64,000 bases of DNA from Ferrovibrio terrae. GTDB taxonomy: Bacteria; Pseudomonadota; Alphaproteobacteria; Ferrovibrionales; Ferrovibrionaceae. The notes below the pieces were generated by a model, which had not been told where the DNA came from, did no database searches, and saw nothing but the letters and a program-made list of their open reading frames with translations. Each line of letters starts with the position of its first letter. The stretch's first letter is position 1. Positions 42,997 to 54,200 of this stretch are shown piece after piece. Where the stretch lies: contig NZ_CP041636.1 in assembly GCF_007197755.1 (NCBI RefSeq), positions 3,818,001 to 3,882,000 of the forward strand, written 5' to 3'. The translations under genes were made by a program, and so were the position numbers.

Positions 42997-43886
42997 TGAC
43001 GCGACTGTCCCGTCGCCGGCTGCTCGCCACGGCATTCGCCGCGGCGGCCACCCTGCCGCATGCCGCCTTTGCCAACACGCCGCGGCGGATCGTCGTGGCG
43101 GGTGGCGCATTGACCGAGATCGTCGTCGCGCTCGGCGCAGGCGACCAACTGGTGGGCGTCGACCAGACCAGCCTGCATCCGGCGACGGTGCGCAGCCTGC
43201 CGCAGATCGGCTACCTGCGCACGCTGGGTGCCGAAGGGATCCTGTCGCTGTCGCCTGACCTGATCATCCTCTCCGACCAGGCCGGCCCACCGACGACGAT
43301 GGCGCAACTGCGCGGTACCAAGGTGCCGATGCTGGTGGTGCCCGAGAGCTATATCGAACCGGCGGTGCCGAAAAAGATCCTGGCCATCGCCGATGCCGTC
43401 GGCCGCCAGCCCGAAGGCAAGGCCCTGGCCGCCACCGTCGAGGCCGACCTGCAGGCGGTGCAGCGTATGGTGGCCCCGCTGCGGCGGCCACGCGTGTTGT
43501 TCGTGCTGAGCACCAGCAATGGCGCCGTCCTCGCGGGCGGCCGGGAGACCGCCTCCGATGCCATGCTGCGGCTGGCTGGCGCGCAAAATGTCGTCACCGA
43601 TTACAAGAGTTTCAAACCGCTGAACGCCGAGGCGGCGCTGGCTGCCGATCCCGATGCCATCCTGCTGCCCGATCATTCCTTCGAGGCGCTGGGCGGCAAA
43701 GACGGCATCACCAAACTGCCGGCGCTGGCACAAACCACCGCCGGTCGCGCCGGCCGCATTTACACCATGGACACGCTCTACATGCTGGGCCTGGGACCGC
43801 GCATCGCCCATGCGGCGCGCGACCTGGCGGCGATATTGCATCCCGGCAGCACACTGCCCGCCCTGCCGGCGCGCGCCTGGCTATGA
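42993..43886 (+). CDS. hmuT: Haem ABC transporter periplasmic binding protein
   Basis: 297 residues. The signal peptide carries a twin-arginine-like RLSRRRLLATAFAAAA stretch. The BtuF/HmuT fold is supported by RRIVVAGGALTEIVVALGAG, VDQTSLHPATVRSLPQIGYL and LMLGGKD-like C-terminal loop residues. It captures haem in the periplasm and delivers it to HmuUV. The start ATGATG overlaps the hmuS stop; the end overlaps hmuU. Confidence 0.94.
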   Translation: MMTRLSRRRLLATAFAAAATLPHAAFANTPRRIVVAGGALTEIVVALGAGDQLVGVDQTSLHPATVRSLPQIGYLRTLGAEGILSLSPDLIILSDQAGPPTTMAQLRGTKVPMLVVPESYIEPAVPKKILAIADAVGRQPEGKALAATVEADLQAVQRMVAPLRRPRVLFVLSTSNGAVLAGGRETASDAMLRLAGAQNVVTDYKSFKPLNAEAALAADPDAILLPDHSFEALGGKDGITKLPALAQTTAGRAGRIYTMDTLYMLGLGPRIAHAARDLAAILHPGSTLPALPARAWL

Positions 43887-44932
43887 ACACGATCGAGGCT
43901 GCGGCCGGCACGCCGCTGCGTCTGCGCTTTCCGCTGTTGCTGGGCCTGGCTGTCGCCCTGCTGGTGGCCGCGATGATCGCCGGCCTGGGTCTCGGCGCGG
44001 TCAGGCTGTCACCCGGCGAGGTGATCGCCACGCTGTTCGGCCAGGCTGTGGAAAGCCGCCACGAAACCATCATCCTCTATTTGCGCCTGCCACGCGTGCT
44101 GCTGGCCGGTCTGGTCGGCGCGGCGCTCGGCGTCTCGGGCGGCGTGATGCAGGGCCTGTTCCGCAACCCGCTGGCCGATCCCAGCCTGATCGGCGTCTCG
44201 GCCGGCGCCACTGTCGCGGCTGCCAGCGTGATCGTACTGACCGGCTGGATCTTCCCGCCCAGCTGGCAGCCGGTGCTGCTGCCGCTCGGCGCCTTCGGCG
44301 GCGGCCTGCTGGTGATCGCGATGATCTACCGCGTTGCGCTGGTCAACGGCACCACCGTCGTGCCGATGCTGCTGCTGGCCGGCATTGCCTTCAATGCCAT
44401 TGCACTTTCCCTCACCGGGTTCCTTGTCTTCATCGCCAACGACGCCCAGCTGCGCGACATCTCCTTCTGGACCTTCGGCAGTGTCGGCGGCGCGCGCTGG
44501 CAGACCGTGCTGATGGTGGCGCCCTGCGCGCTGGCACCCTTCTTCGCCCTGCCCTGGTTTGCCCGCTCGCTGGATGCGCTTAACCTCGGTGAACGCGAGG
44601 CGGGCCATCTCGGCTTTCGCGTCGAATGGGTCAAGCGGCTGGCCTGTCTGTGCACGGCGCTGGCGGTCGGTGGCGCCGTGGCGGTCAGCGGCACGGTGGG
44701 TTTCGTCGGCCTGCTGGTGCCGCATGTGGTGCGTATGATCGCTGGACCGATGCATGGCAGGCTGCTGCCGCTCTCCGCCATCCTGGGCGCAGCATTGCTG
44801 ATCGGTGCCGACCTGGTGGCACGAACCATCGTCGCCCCGGCCGAACTGCCGCTCGGCCTGCTGACCTGCCTGATCGGCGCGCCGGTCTTCCTCAGTCTGC
44901 TTTGGCGGGCGCGGGCGGGGTTCAGCGCATGA
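43883..44932 (+). CDS. hmuU: Haem ABC transporter permease (FecCD family)
   Basis: 349 residues with about ten transmembrane helices. The FecCD signature GVSGGVMQGLFRNPLADPSLIGVSAGA (given in parts) and the cytosolic LNLGEREAGHLG, which meets the ATPase, are present. It forms the channel for haem import. It overlaps both neighbours by 4 bp (ATGA), so the STUV genes are tightly coupled. Confidence 0.95.
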   Translation: MNTIEAAAGTPLRLRFPLLLGLAVALLVAAMIAGLGLGAVRLSPGEVIATLFGQAVESRHETIILYLRLPRVLLAGLVGAALGVSGGVMQGLFRNPLADPSLIGVSAGATVAAASVIVLTGWIFPPSWQPVLLPLGAFGGGLLVIAMIYRVALVNGTTVVPMLLLAGIAFNAIALSLTGFLVFIANDAQLRDISFWTFGSVGGARWQTVLMVAPCALAPFFALPWFARSLDALNLGEREAGHLGFRVEWVKRLACLCTALAVGGAVAVSGTVGFVGLLVPHVVRMIAGPMHGRLLPLSAILGAALLIGADLVARTIVAPAELPLGLLTCLIGAPVFLSLLWRARAGFSA

Positions 44933-45717
44933 GCCTGCTGGTCGAAGCCCTTGGGATTGAACGCCGCGGTCGCCGGTTGCTGGATGGCGTATCGCTTGAC
45001 CTGCAGCAGGGCGAACTGCTCGCCATCGTCGGACCCAATGGCGCCGGCAAGACCACGTTGCTGTCGGCGATGGCCGGCGATCTCGCACCGGATGCGGGCT
45101 CGGTGAAACTGGACGGCCGCATGCTGGCGCAATGGACGCCGCTGGCTCTGGCCCGCCGCCGCGCCGTGATGCCCCAGGCCTCACGGCTTGGCTTCTCGCT
45201 GGCGGTCCGCGCCGTGGTGACGCTGGGCCGGGCACCCTATCGCGACCGCGCCGATGCAGCCGCAGATGCTCATGCCGTCGACCGCGCATTGAAAGCGGCC
45301 GATATCCTGCATCTGGCCCAGCGCGCCTATGACACGCTGTCAGGCGGCGAGCAGCAGCGCGTGCAACTGGCCCGCGTGATCGCCCAGCTCGATCTTGATA
45401 CTGATGGGGCCGCGCCGATCCTGCTGCTGGACGAACCAACCGCCAGCCTCGATCTGGCGCATGCCTACGGCGTGCTGCAACTGGCCCACCGGATGTCCCG
45501 TCATGGTGTGGCCATCGCCGCCGTACTCCATGACCTCAGCCTCGCCTACCGCTACAGCGACCGCGTGCTGGTGCTGAAGGACGGCCGTACGGAAGCGCTG
45601 GGCGATCCCCGCAGCGTGCTGAATGTCGACCTGGTGCGACGCGTGTTCAGCGTTGAATCGCAGGTGGTGGACGACTGCCTGATGATCCGCGGGCCAGCGC
45701 TGCCCGCGGTCGCATAA
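44929..45717 (+). CDS. hmuV: Haem ABC transporter ATP-binding protein
   Basis: 262 residues from ATG 44929, overlapping the hmuU stop. Walker A GPNGAGKTT, Q-loop PQASRLG, signature LSGGEQQRVQLARV, Walker B ILLLDEPTASLD and H-loop VLHDLS are all in place. It powers HmuU. The last gene of the haem cluster, convergent with the uracil phosphoribosyltransferase gene (2 bp between). Confidence 0.95.
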   Translation: MSLLVEALGIERRGRRLLDGVSLDLQQGELLAIVGPNGAGKTTLLSAMAGDLAPDAGSVKLDGRMLAQWTPLALARRRAVMPQASRLGFSLAVRAVVTLGRAPYRDRADAAADAHAVDRALKAADILHLAQRAYDTLSGGEQQRVQLARVIAQLDLDTDGAAPILLLDEPTASLDLAHAYGVLQLAHRMSRHGVAIAAVLHDLSLAYRYSDRVLVLKDGRTEALGDPRSVLNVDLVRRVFSVESQVVDDCLMIRGPALPAVA

Positions 45718-45719
45718 GC

Positions 45720-46358
45720 CTACTTGGTGCCGTAAATCCGGTCGCCGGCATCGCCCAGGCCCGGGCGGATATAACCGTGCTCGTCCAGCTGGCGGTCGAC
45801 CGAGCAGGTGTAGACCATCACGTCGGGATGGGCTTCCTGCATCACGCGCAGTCCCTCGGGCACCGTCAGCAGGCAGACGAACTTGATCTGCACCGCACCG
45901 GCTTCCTTCAGTCGCGTCACGGCGGCGGCGGCGGAATGGCCGGTCGCCAGCATCGGATCGACCACGATCACCAGACGCTGCGCCACGTCGTCGGGCAGCT
46001 TGAGGTAATACTCCACCGGCACCAGCGTCTCGGGGTCGCGATAGAGGCCGACATGGCCGACGCGGGCCGAAGGCACCAGATCGAGCATGCCGTCCAGGAT
46101 GCCGTTGCCGGCACGCAGGATCGAGACAAAGCAGAGCTTCTTGCCCGCCAGCAGCGGCGCCTTCATATGCTCCAGCGGCGTCTCGATATCCACCTTCTCC
46201 AGCGGCAGGTCGCGGGTGACCTCATAGCAGAGCAGCAGGCTGACCTCGCGCACCAGACGGCGGAATTCGGCGGTCGAGACCTCCTTGCGGCGCAGCAGGC
46301 TCAACTTGTGCTGCACCAGCGGATGCTGAACCACGGTGGCATTGGGAAACGCGTTCAT
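45720..46358 (-). CDS. upp: Uracil phosphoribosyltransferase
   Basis: 212 residues. The PRPP loop is [14 protein letters not shown], and the uracil-binding C-terminal [14 protein letters not shown] is present, typical of Upp. It makes UMP from uracil and PRPP. It is the last gene of the operon with URC1 and URC4, where in the URC route of uracil breakdown this reaction is the first step (FUR1/URC6 in yeast). Confidence 0.95.
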   Translation of the reverse strand: MNAFPNATVVQHPLVQHKLSLLRRKEVSTAEFRRLVREVSLLLCYEVTRDLPLEKVDIETPLEHMKAPLLAGKKLCFVSILRAGNGILDGMLDLVPSARVGHVGLYRDPETLVPVEYYLKLPDDVAQRLVIVVDPMLATGHSAAAAVTRLKEAGAVQIKFVCLLTVPEGLRVMQEAHPDVMVYTCSVDRQLDEHGYIRPGLGDAGDRIYGTK

Positions 46359-46383
46359 CGGTGACTCTCCCCCGGGAATGAAA

Positions 46384-47619
46384 TCAGAAAACCGTGCCGT
46401 CGCTGGCGATGATCAGCGGCGGGCCGCCGTCAGCAGGGCGCTTCTCCCTGGCGATGCGGCGGCCGGCCGCCCAGGTGCCGCCTTCCAGGATGCGGGCCAG
46501 CGGCATCTCGGCCGCCGTCTTGCCCAGCCGTTCGCGCACCGGATCGGCGATATGGTCGAGCAGCGCCAGCGTCAGCGCGCGCCATTCCACCACGGCCTCG
46601 TCTTCGACCGGGACGGGGTATTTCTTCAGCGCATCGTGGCGCACGACGAGCACACCCAGGTCGATGAACAGGCCGCCATTACGGTATTCCGGCAGACCCG
46701 TGAGGTCATCCAGCCCGGTCACGGTGATGCCGGCATCCTCGAAGATTTCGACCAGCGAATAGGTCAGCCACTGCGACAGCTTGTGAAACGGAATCAGACC
46801 CGAGGTCAGGTCGTCGCTCATCAGGCCGCGATGGCGCCAGACATCGCCCAGATTGACGCCCGCCAGCGTAATGCGCGACGGCCAGATCGGGCCGAGGCCT
46901 TCCAGCACGGCCGCGAGAATGGCGGTGGCCGGCAGCTTGCCATCCTTCACGGCACTGCTGAGCAGGTAATCGTACAGGCCGCCGATGCGGGCATCGCTGC
47001 CGAACAGATCAGGCCGGCTTTTCAATGCCTGGCCGAGATTGCGCATCAGCGCCGCGCGGCCGTCCACGCCGACCAGCGGATTGCCGTCCGACACCTGGAA
47101 GGCATGCGCAATGGCATTGGGCGCCAGCGGAATCAGACCGGCGGCATCGGCACGCAGCGGTTTCGACTTGTCACCCGAGAACAGTCCCGCCTTGAAGGCA
47201 TGCAGGCTGGCCACCGCCAGACCTTCCGAGCGCGTGACCGTGCGGCCCTCTTCATCGTATTTCCACTGCGGCCCGGAACCGGCATCCAGCAGTACGCTGG
47301 TGACGCAGAGATCGAAGCGGATGCGGGCGATCTCGTTCTTGTCCGCGTTCAGCGTCTTGGCAAGCTGCCCCCAGCGGTCGATGCCGCCGGCCGCGAAATG
47401 CCGCCAGCGCGCGTGATAGGGAATCTGCAGCGTGGGATAATTCTGCCGGATCGTCTCGGCGACATAGTCGGCGGCCGCCGGCACCGCCGAGAGATGCAGT
47501 TCAAAATTCGGCATCGCGTGACGCTCCGCCAGACTGAACATGGCATGGCAGCGTTCGCGGATCGCCTTGGTGGTGCGCAGCCAGGCAACCGCCTGGGCCG
47601 GATCGTGCAGATTACTCAC
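46384..47619 (-). CDS. urc4: URC4-family protein (DUF1688) of the URC uracil-catabolism pathway
   Basis: 411 residues, soluble. The sequence ([54 protein letters not shown]) belongs to the DUF1688/URC4 family. Genetic work in the yeast Lachancea kluyveri places URC4 with URC1 in the breakdown of UMP-derived ribosylurea. The enzyme reaction itself remains poorly defined. It is 5 bp after urc1 and 25 bp before upp. Confidence 0.9.
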   Translation of the reverse strand: MSNLHDPAQAVAWLRTTKAIRERCHAMFSLAERHAMPNFELHLSAVPAAADYVAETIRQNYPTLQIPYHARWRHFAAGGIDRWGQLAKTLNADKNEIARIRFDLCVTSVLLDAGSGPQWKYDEEGRTVTRSEGLAVASLHAFKAGLFSGDKSKPLRADAAGLIPLAPNAIAHAFQVSDGNPLVGVDGRAALMRNLGQALKSRPDLFGSDARIGGLYDYLLSSAVKDGKLPATAILAAVLEGLGPIWPSRITLAGVNLGDVWRHRGLMSDDLTSGLIPFHKLSQWLTYSLVEIFEDAGITVTGLDDLTGLPEYRNGGLFIDLGVLVVRHDALKKYPVPVEDEAVVEWRALTLALLDHIADPVRERLGKTAAEMPLARILEGGTWAAGRRIAREKRPADGGPPLIIASDGTVF

Positions 47620-47624
47620 GCATC

Positions 47625-48901
<1,277 letters not shown>

Positions 48902-48905
<4 letters not shown>

Positions 48906-50449
48906 GGTCTGTACCCAAAGCTAGGAGGGCCCGCCGTGCGCAACGGCGCGGCGAGGTTGGCGAATTCACACAGCAGCGGACGAGTGTCGCGCGGGTCGAT
49001 GATCTCCTCGACCAGGAAGGCTTCTGCCGTGCGGAATGGCGAGCGCACCTGGTTCAGGCGCGCCTCGATCTCTTTCAGCAGCGCGGCGCGGTCGTCGGCC
49101 TTGTCGAGATCGGCGCGATAGGCCGCCTCGATGCCGCCTTCCAGCGGCAGGCTGCCCCAGTCGCCTGAGGGCCATGCATAACGGTAGCGCAGCCGCGTGT
49201 GATTGGAATGCCCCGCACCCGCCACACCGAAAGCCTTGCGCATGATGATCGAGCACCAGGGCACGGTGGCCTGGTAGACTGCCGTGAGCGCACGGGCACC
49301 ATGACGGATCGTGCCGCTCTGCTCAGCCTCAGGCCCGATCAGGAAGCCCGGAATGTCGACGAAATGCACCACCGGCAGGTGGAAGGTCTCGGCCAGATCG
49401 ACAAAGCGCGTGATCTTGTGCGCCGCATCGGCGGTCCAGCCGCCGCCATAGTGATACGGATCGCTGGCGAGAATGGCGACCGGCCAGCCATCCAGCCGCG
49501 CCAGACCGGTGATCACCGAGCGGCCATACAGCCGGCCCATTTCCATGAAGCTGCCGGCATCCACCGTCATCTCGACGATCTCGCGCGTCTTGTACACGCG
49601 GCGGCGATCACGCGGCACGATGGAGAGCAGCTTTTCCTCGCGACGATTGGGGTCGTCTTGCGGCACGATACGCTGCGGCAGGTCGTAGACCGAGGGCGGC
49701 AGGTAGGACAGGAAACGCCGTGCCGCGGCGAAAGCCTCTTCCTCGCTGGCGACCGCCAGATCGATGGCGCCGGCGCGCTCATGGATCTCGGTGCCGCCGA
49801 GTTCCTCCTTGGTCATCTCCACGCCGGTGCGCGCCACCACCGGCGGACCGGCGATAAACATCTGCGAGATGCCTTCGACCATCACCGAGAAATGGCTGCT
49901 GACCGTGCGGGCAGCACCCAGCCCGGCGACAGACCCCAGCGCCAATGCCACGACCGGCACGGTGGAGAGATTCGCCACGACATGTTCCCAGCCGGGCATC
50001 AGCGGCACATATGTCCGCCCTTCCATCTCCAGCGACTTGACCGAGCCGCCGCCCCCGGTGCCATCGACCAGCCGCACCATCGGGATGCGCAACTCGCGCG
50101 CCATCTGTTCGGCATGCACCTGCTTCTGCCAGATCGCGGCATCTGCCGCGCCACCGCGTACCGTAAAATCGTCGCCGCCGACCACCATCGGGCGGCCATC
50201 GATCTTGCCGCGGCCAAAGACGAAATTGGTCGGGCTGAACTCTTCCAGGCTGCCATCGGTGCCGTAGCGCGCCCGGCCGGCGATGGCGCCGACCTCGTGG
50301 AATGAACCGGAATCGAGCAGGCACGCGATGCGCTCGCGCACCGTCAGCTTGCCACCGTCATGCTGGCGTTTGATCTTGTCAGGGCCGCCCATCTGGCGGG
50401 CCATGTCTTCACGTCGCCGTAGTTCGGCGATCTCGGCTTCCCAGCTCAT
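48902..50449 (-). CDS. Acyl-CoA carboxylase carboxyltransferase (beta) subunit
   Basis: 515 residues from ATG 50449; a start at 50509 adds 20 residues without support. Two crotonase-like halves of the carboxyl_trans family are seen (GGDDFTVRGGAADAAIWQKQ, LVDGTGGGGSVKSLE, ILASDPYHYGGGWTADAAHKI), as in propionyl-CoA or methylcrotonyl-CoA carboxylase beta chains. No alpha (biotin carboxylase) subunit is nearby. It is the first gene of the urc1-urc4-upp operon, overlapping urc1 by 4 bp. A role in disposing of the C3 product of uracil breakdown through propionyl-CoA is a testable guess. Confidence 0.9.
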
Positions 50450-50656
50450 AAAACAGGCCTCGTTGGCACTGGAAAGCGATGGAGTGTAACGCCGCCCCGG
50501 GCGGTCCACAACGGCCCGGATAGCCCTCGGCTCCGCCCGTCGCCAAACCTTAACGCGTCATCCTTAACGCGGGGGCAGCCCGGATTTTTCACCCCCCGCT
50601 GTCACAGCCGGCCGCCCCGCCCCGTCTATGCAGCGAAACCCTCACAGGAGAGACCC

Positions 50657-51124
50657 ATGCACCCCCGACTGAACGACCATATCAAGCTGGCCCCCGAAGG
50701 CGTGAAGGCGATGATGGCCCTGGAAACCAGCATCGCGAAAAGCGGCCTGGAAGAGAGCCTGCGCCATCTGGTGAAGCTGCGCGCCTCGCAGATCAACGGC
50801 TGCGCCTTCTGCATCCACATGCACACCACCGACGCCCGCAAGCATGGCGACAGCGAAATGCGGCTGTATATGCTGAATGCCTGGCGCGAGAGCCCGCTCT
50901 ACAGCGACCGCGAACGCGCGGCCCTGGCCTGGACCGAGGCGCTGACCCTGGTGGCGCAGACCGGCGCGCCGGATGCCGATTACGAGCTGGTGAAGGCGCA
51001 GTTCTCGGAGGCCGAACAGGTGCAGCTCACCCTGCTGATCGGTGCGATCAATGTCTGGAACCGGCTGCAGGTCGGCTTCCGCGCCGCCCATCCGGTCAGC
51101 GAGAAGGACAAGGCGGCGGCCTGA
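50657..51124 (+). CDS. AhpD-like carboxymuconolactone decarboxylase family alkylhydroperoxidase
   Basis: 155 residues. The catalytic pattern is intact: INGCAFCIHMH, i.e. CxxC followed by His three residues later. The helical CMD fold is supported by SLRHLVKLRASQ and ERAALAWTEALTL. It should reduce hydroperoxides using a thiol relay, unlike the degenerate paralogue at 20153. AGGAGAG precedes the ATG. Monocistronic. Confidence 0.93.
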   Translation: MHPRLNDHIKLAPEGVKAMMALETSIAKSGLEESLRHLVKLRASQINGCAFCIHMHTTDARKHGDSEMRLYMLNAWRESPLYSDRERAALAWTEALTLVAQTGAPDADYELVKAQFSEAEQVQLTLLIGAINVWNRLQVGFRAAHPVSEKDKAAA

Positions 51125-51131
51125 TCGCCGC

Positions 51132-51554
51132 CTAAACCCGGGCGATCGTCGCCAGTGCCGTGGCGACGATCTTCTCGGTGCCGTCTTTCACGGCATAGAC
51201 ATCGGCGCGCGTCACCACCTGACGCCCGCCGGCCTTGATCACTTCGCCCACTGCCGTCAGTTCTTCGCCAATGGCCGGCGCCAGCAGGTTGAGCTTGTAT
51301 TCCGAGGTGACGACGTCACCCACCACCGAAGCGGCCGCCCAGGCACAGACCGTGTCGGCCATGTAGCCAACGATGGCGCCATGCGCGAAGCCGTGATGCT
51401 GCGTCATCTCCTTGCGGATCGCAGCCGAGATCTTCACCCGGCCGGGATCGAAATCGAGCAGCTTCGTCCCCACCCAGTTGGTGAAGGGGCTGATGGCGAT
51501 GGCCTGTTCCATCATCTCGCGGGTGAGTTGCACCTTCGGAACGGTTCCGGTCAT
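51132..51554 (-). CDS. PaaI/YbgC-type hotdog-fold thioesterase
   Basis: 140 residues from ATG 51554, overlapping the TetR stop codon. Hotdog fold with the PaaI signature GFAHGAIVGYMADTVCAWAA, where the helix carries the catalytic Asp, and TSEYKLNLLAPA. It probably hydrolyses an aryl- or acyl-CoA. Coupled to the TetR regulator gene upstream, so likely under its control. Confidence 0.9.
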   Translation of the reverse strand: MTGTVPKVQLTREMMEQAIAISPFTNWVGTKLLDFDPGRVKISAAIRKEMTQHHGFAHGAIVGYMADTVCAWAAASVVGDVVTSEYKLNLLAPAIGEELTAVGEVIKAGGRQVVTRADVYAVKDGTEKIVATALATIARV

Positions 51555-52144
51555 ACGAGGGCTTTCTGCAGGAGTTTTCCGATGCGGCGCAGCGGCTCGG
51601 CGGAATGCTGGGTGCGCGCCAGGATGATGGCGCCTTCCAGCGAGGCGATGGCCCACAGCGCGAGATCACTGGCGTCTTTCGCAGACTTGCCGTCGCGACG
51701 CAGCTTGTCGGCCAGCGCATCGACGGCTGACTGGTAGCCGCGCTGGCAGGCGAGCCGCAGCGGCTCACTGAAGGCACCGGTCTCGACCGCCACGATGGTG
51801 AGCGGTGAGCCGTCGCGAAACGCGGACTCTTCCAGCCAGATAGCGAACTGTACCGACAATGCCTGCACGGCATCGGCGGCCGAGCCGGTACGTTCAATCG
51901 CCTCGTCCAGCGTGTGGCTGAAACATTCGGCCGACCAGTCGACAGCGGCCTCCGCCAGTTGCTCCTTGCCCTTCGGGAAGAAGTAATAAAGCGAACCCTT
52001 CGGCGCGCCGCTTTTCTCGACGATCTCGTTCAGCCCGGTGGCGGCATAGCCGCGCCGCGACATCAGCTTCGCCGTCATGGCCACGAAACGCTCGCGGGTC
52101 GTGGCCGGCGTCTTCGCCGGCAGCAGGGTCGCGGTCTTGCTCAT
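51551..52144 (-). CDS. TetR-family regulator (LmrA/YxaF-like)
   Basis: 197 residues. HTH at about 17-62 (RERFVAMTAKLMSRRGYAATGLNEIVEKSGAPKGSLYYFF, seen in parts). KGSLYYFFPKGKEQL and the C-terminal AIASLEGAIILARTQHSAEPL match the LmrA/YxaF subgroup. A short palindrome lies 11 bp before the start codon. It heads an operon with the thioesterase gene. Confidence 0.9.
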   Translation of the reverse strand: MSKTATLLPAKTPATTRERFVAMTAKLMSRRGYAATGLNEIVEKSGAPKGSLYYFFPKGKEQLAEAAVDWSAECFSHTLDEAIERTGSAADAVQALSVQFAIWLEESAFRDGSPLTIVAVETGAFSEPLRLACQRGYQSAVDALADKLRRDGKSAKDASDLALWAIASLEGAIILARTQHSAEPLRRIGKLLQKALV

Positions 52145-52155
52145 GCGTTGATTAT

Positions 52156-52169
52156 ATAGACTGGTCTAT
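52156..52169. promoter_or_regulatory. Perfect palindrome, probable operator of the TetR-thioesterase operon
   Basis: ATAGACTGGTCTAT (arms ATAGAC/GTCTAT, centre TG). The TAGAC-GTCTA core resembles the sites reported for LmrA/YxaF-type TetR proteins, as I recall. It is AT-flanked and sits where the -10 region of the tetR gene would be. Confidence 0.75.
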
Positions 52170-52180
52170 TTAATACAAGA

Positions 52181-52208
52181 CCAAAGAAAAGGGCGGTTAC
52201 CCGCCCTT
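52181..52208 (-). terminator. Rho-independent terminator of the SDR gene
   Basis: Arms AAGGGCGG (52189-52196) and CCGCCCTT (52201-52208) with a 4-nt loop; on the minus strand followed by TTCTTTGG. It lies 13 bp downstream of the SDR stop codon. Confidence 0.75.
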
Positions 52209-52221
52209 CCCACTTCTGAAC

Positions 52222-53004
52222 TCAGAAACTGCCCGGATAGTTGCCGCCATCCAGCAGCACATTCTGGCCGGTGAAATAGGCCGCCTGCACCGAGCAGAGG
52301 AAGGCGCAGACCTGGCCGAATTCTTCCGCCGTGCCGAAACGGCCGGTCGGAATCGTGCCGGCCTGTTTGACGATCTCGGCTTCCAGCTCGTCGCCCTGCT
52401 TCTTGCTGGCGGCGCCGATGGTCTGCTTCAGGCGGTCGGTCAGGAAACGGCCCGGCAGCAGGTTGTTGATGGTGATGCCGTCCTTCGCCACCTGGCGCGA
52501 CATGCCGGCCATGAAACCATGCAGGCCCGAGCGTGCGCCGTTGGAGAGGCCGAGCACCGGGATCGGCGCCTTCACGGCACTGGAGGTGATGTTGACGATG
52601 CGGCCGAACCTGCGCGCCGCCATCTTGTCGACCACGGCCTTGGCCAGCAGGATCGGCGTGATCATGTTGCCATCCACCGCCTTGATCCAGTGCTCGCGAT
52701 CCCAGTCGCGGAAATCGCCCGGCGGCGGTCCGCCCGCATTGTTGACCAGGATGTCGATCTCGCCCGCCGCGGCCAGCGCCTCGCTGCGCCCGGCTTCGGT
52801 GGTGATGTCGCCGGCGACCGTCTTCACCGTCACACCAGGTGCGACCTCGCGGATTTTTTTCGCGGCGGCTTCCAGCGTCTCGACAGTGCGCGCCGTGATG
52901 GTGACATGCACGCCCTCTTTCGCCAGCGCCATCGCGCAGCCCAGGCCCAAGCCCTTGCTCGCGGCGCAGACCAGCGCGTTACGACCCTTGATACCGAAAT
53001 CCAT
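52222..53004 (-). CDS. SDR-family protein with a degenerate catalytic motif
   Basis: 260 residues from ATG 53004 (AAGGAG 7 nt upstream). The NAD(P)-binding part is normal: ASKGLGLG (modified glycine motif) and NNAGG. The strand with the catalytic Ser is present (NITSSAV), but where YxxxK should follow, the sequence reads LGLSNGARSGL (about 151-161), with no Tyr or Lys in the expected positions. The LSNGARSGL form is seen in an existing SDR subgroup. It may be a non-classical reductase or an inactive relative. Monocistronic. Confidence 0.88.
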   Translation of the reverse strand: MDFGIKGRNALVCAASKGLGLGCAMALAKEGVHVTITARTVETLEAAAKKIREVAPGVTVKTVAGDITTEAGRSEALAAAGEIDILVNNAGGPPPGDFRDWDREHWIKAVDGNMITPILLAKAVVDKMAARRFGRIVNITSSAVKAPIPVLGLSNGARSGLHGFMAGMSRQVAKDGITINNLLPGRFLTDRLKQTIGAASKKQGDELEAEIVKQAGTIPTGRFGTAEEFGQVCAFLCSVQAAYFTGQNVLLDGGNYPGSF

Positions 53005-53063
53005 CACGCTCTCCTTTTAAAACCAGCGCTCAACACATAGCGCCATCAGGCAGTCGGTTCCAG

Positions 53064-54200
53064 CTATTCGGCTGCCGCCGGCTTTCTCGCAACGCCCCAG
53101 TCGGCCAGCGCCTGCTCGCCGCCCTCGCCGCGCGTGGGTGGTTTGCGGGCGATGCCACCCGGCGTGCGCGAGAAGCGCGGCGCGGGCGCCGGCTGCACGA
53201 CGCCATCGGGCGCCGTGAAAGTGTCGCGCGCCGCCATATGCGGATGCTGCGGTGCCTCATCGAGGCCCAGCACCGGCGCGAAGCAGATATCGCTGCCTTC
53301 CATGATGGCGCACCACTCGTCGCGCGTCTTCGTCCTGAAGGCCGCAGCGATAGCGGAGCGCAATGACGGCCAGCGCTTGCGGTCATGCTGCTTCGGCAGG
53401 ATCGCGGCATCGAGGCCGAGTTTCTCGATCAGTTCGGCATAGAACTTGCCCTCGATCGAGCCGATGGCGACATGCCCGCCATCGCGGCAGTCGTAGGTGT
53501 CGTACCATGGCGCGCCGCTGTCGAGCATGTTGGCGCCGCGCGTGTCGCTCCACAGGCCCGCGCCCTTCAGGCCGTAGAACAGCGTCATCAGCGAGGCCGC
53601 GCCATCCACCATGGCCGCATCGATCACCTGGCCTTTGCCGGACTGCTGGCGCTCGAACAGTGCGGCGAGAATGCCCATGGCGAGATACAGCGAGCCGCCG
53701 CCGAAGTCGCCGACCAGATTGAGCGGCGGTACCGGTTTGCCATCCCTGCTACCAATCGCATGCAACGCGCCGGTCAACGCGATGTAATTGATGTCATGCC
53801 CGGCGGCCATCGCCATCGGGCCGTCCTGGCCCCAGCCGGTCATGCGGCCGTAGACCAATTTCGGATTCTTCGCCAGTGCCGCATCGGGCCCGAGACCCAA
53901 CCGCTCCATCACACCGGGACGGAAGCCCTCGATCAGCACATCGGCCTTGCCGATCAGATCGAGCACCAGTGCGATGGCCTGCGGATCCTTCAGATCGAGC
54001 GCCAGCGAGCGTTTGCCACGACCGAGCAGTTCGTATTTCGGCTCGACCGGCAGACCGAGATCGACATCGCCGGTGCGGTCGATGCGCAGCACGTCGGCGC
54101 CCAGATCGGCCAGCAGCATGCCGCAGAACGGCGCCGGGCCGATGGCCGGCATCTCGATCACTTTCAGGCCATTCAGTGGCCCCTGACTGCTTTTGGTCAT
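53064..54200 (-). CDS. CaiB/BaiF-family CoA transferase / alpha-methylacyl-CoA racemase-like
   Basis: 378 residues from ATG 54200, overlapping the rhodanese stop by 4 bp; a frame to 54344 is rejected. Family III CoA-transferase: [29 protein letters not shown], and [11 protein letters not shown] with the catalytic Asp, which is also seen in methylacyl-CoA racemases. [17 protein letters not shown] and PFSRTPGG-like C-terminal residues fit the racemase branch. Substrate unknown. Confidence 0.9.
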   Translation of the reverse strand: MTKSSQGPLNGLKVIEMPAIGPAPFCGMLLADLGADVLRIDRTGDVDLGLPVEPKYELLGRGKRSLALDLKDPQAIALVLDLIGKADVLIEGFRPGVMERLGLGPDAALAKNPKLVYGRMTGWGQDGPMAMAAGHDINYIALTGALHAIGSRDGKPVPPLNLVGDFGGGSLYLAMGILAALFERQQSGKGQVIDAAMVDGAASLMTLFYGLKGAGLWSDTRGANMLDSGAPWYDTYDCRDGGHVAIGSIEGKFYAELIEKLGLDAAILPKQHDRKRWPSLRSAIAAAFRTKTRDEWCAIMEGSDICFAPVLGLDEAPQHPHMAARDTFTAPDGVVQPAPAPRFSRTPGGIARKPPTRGEGGEQALADWGVARKPAAAE

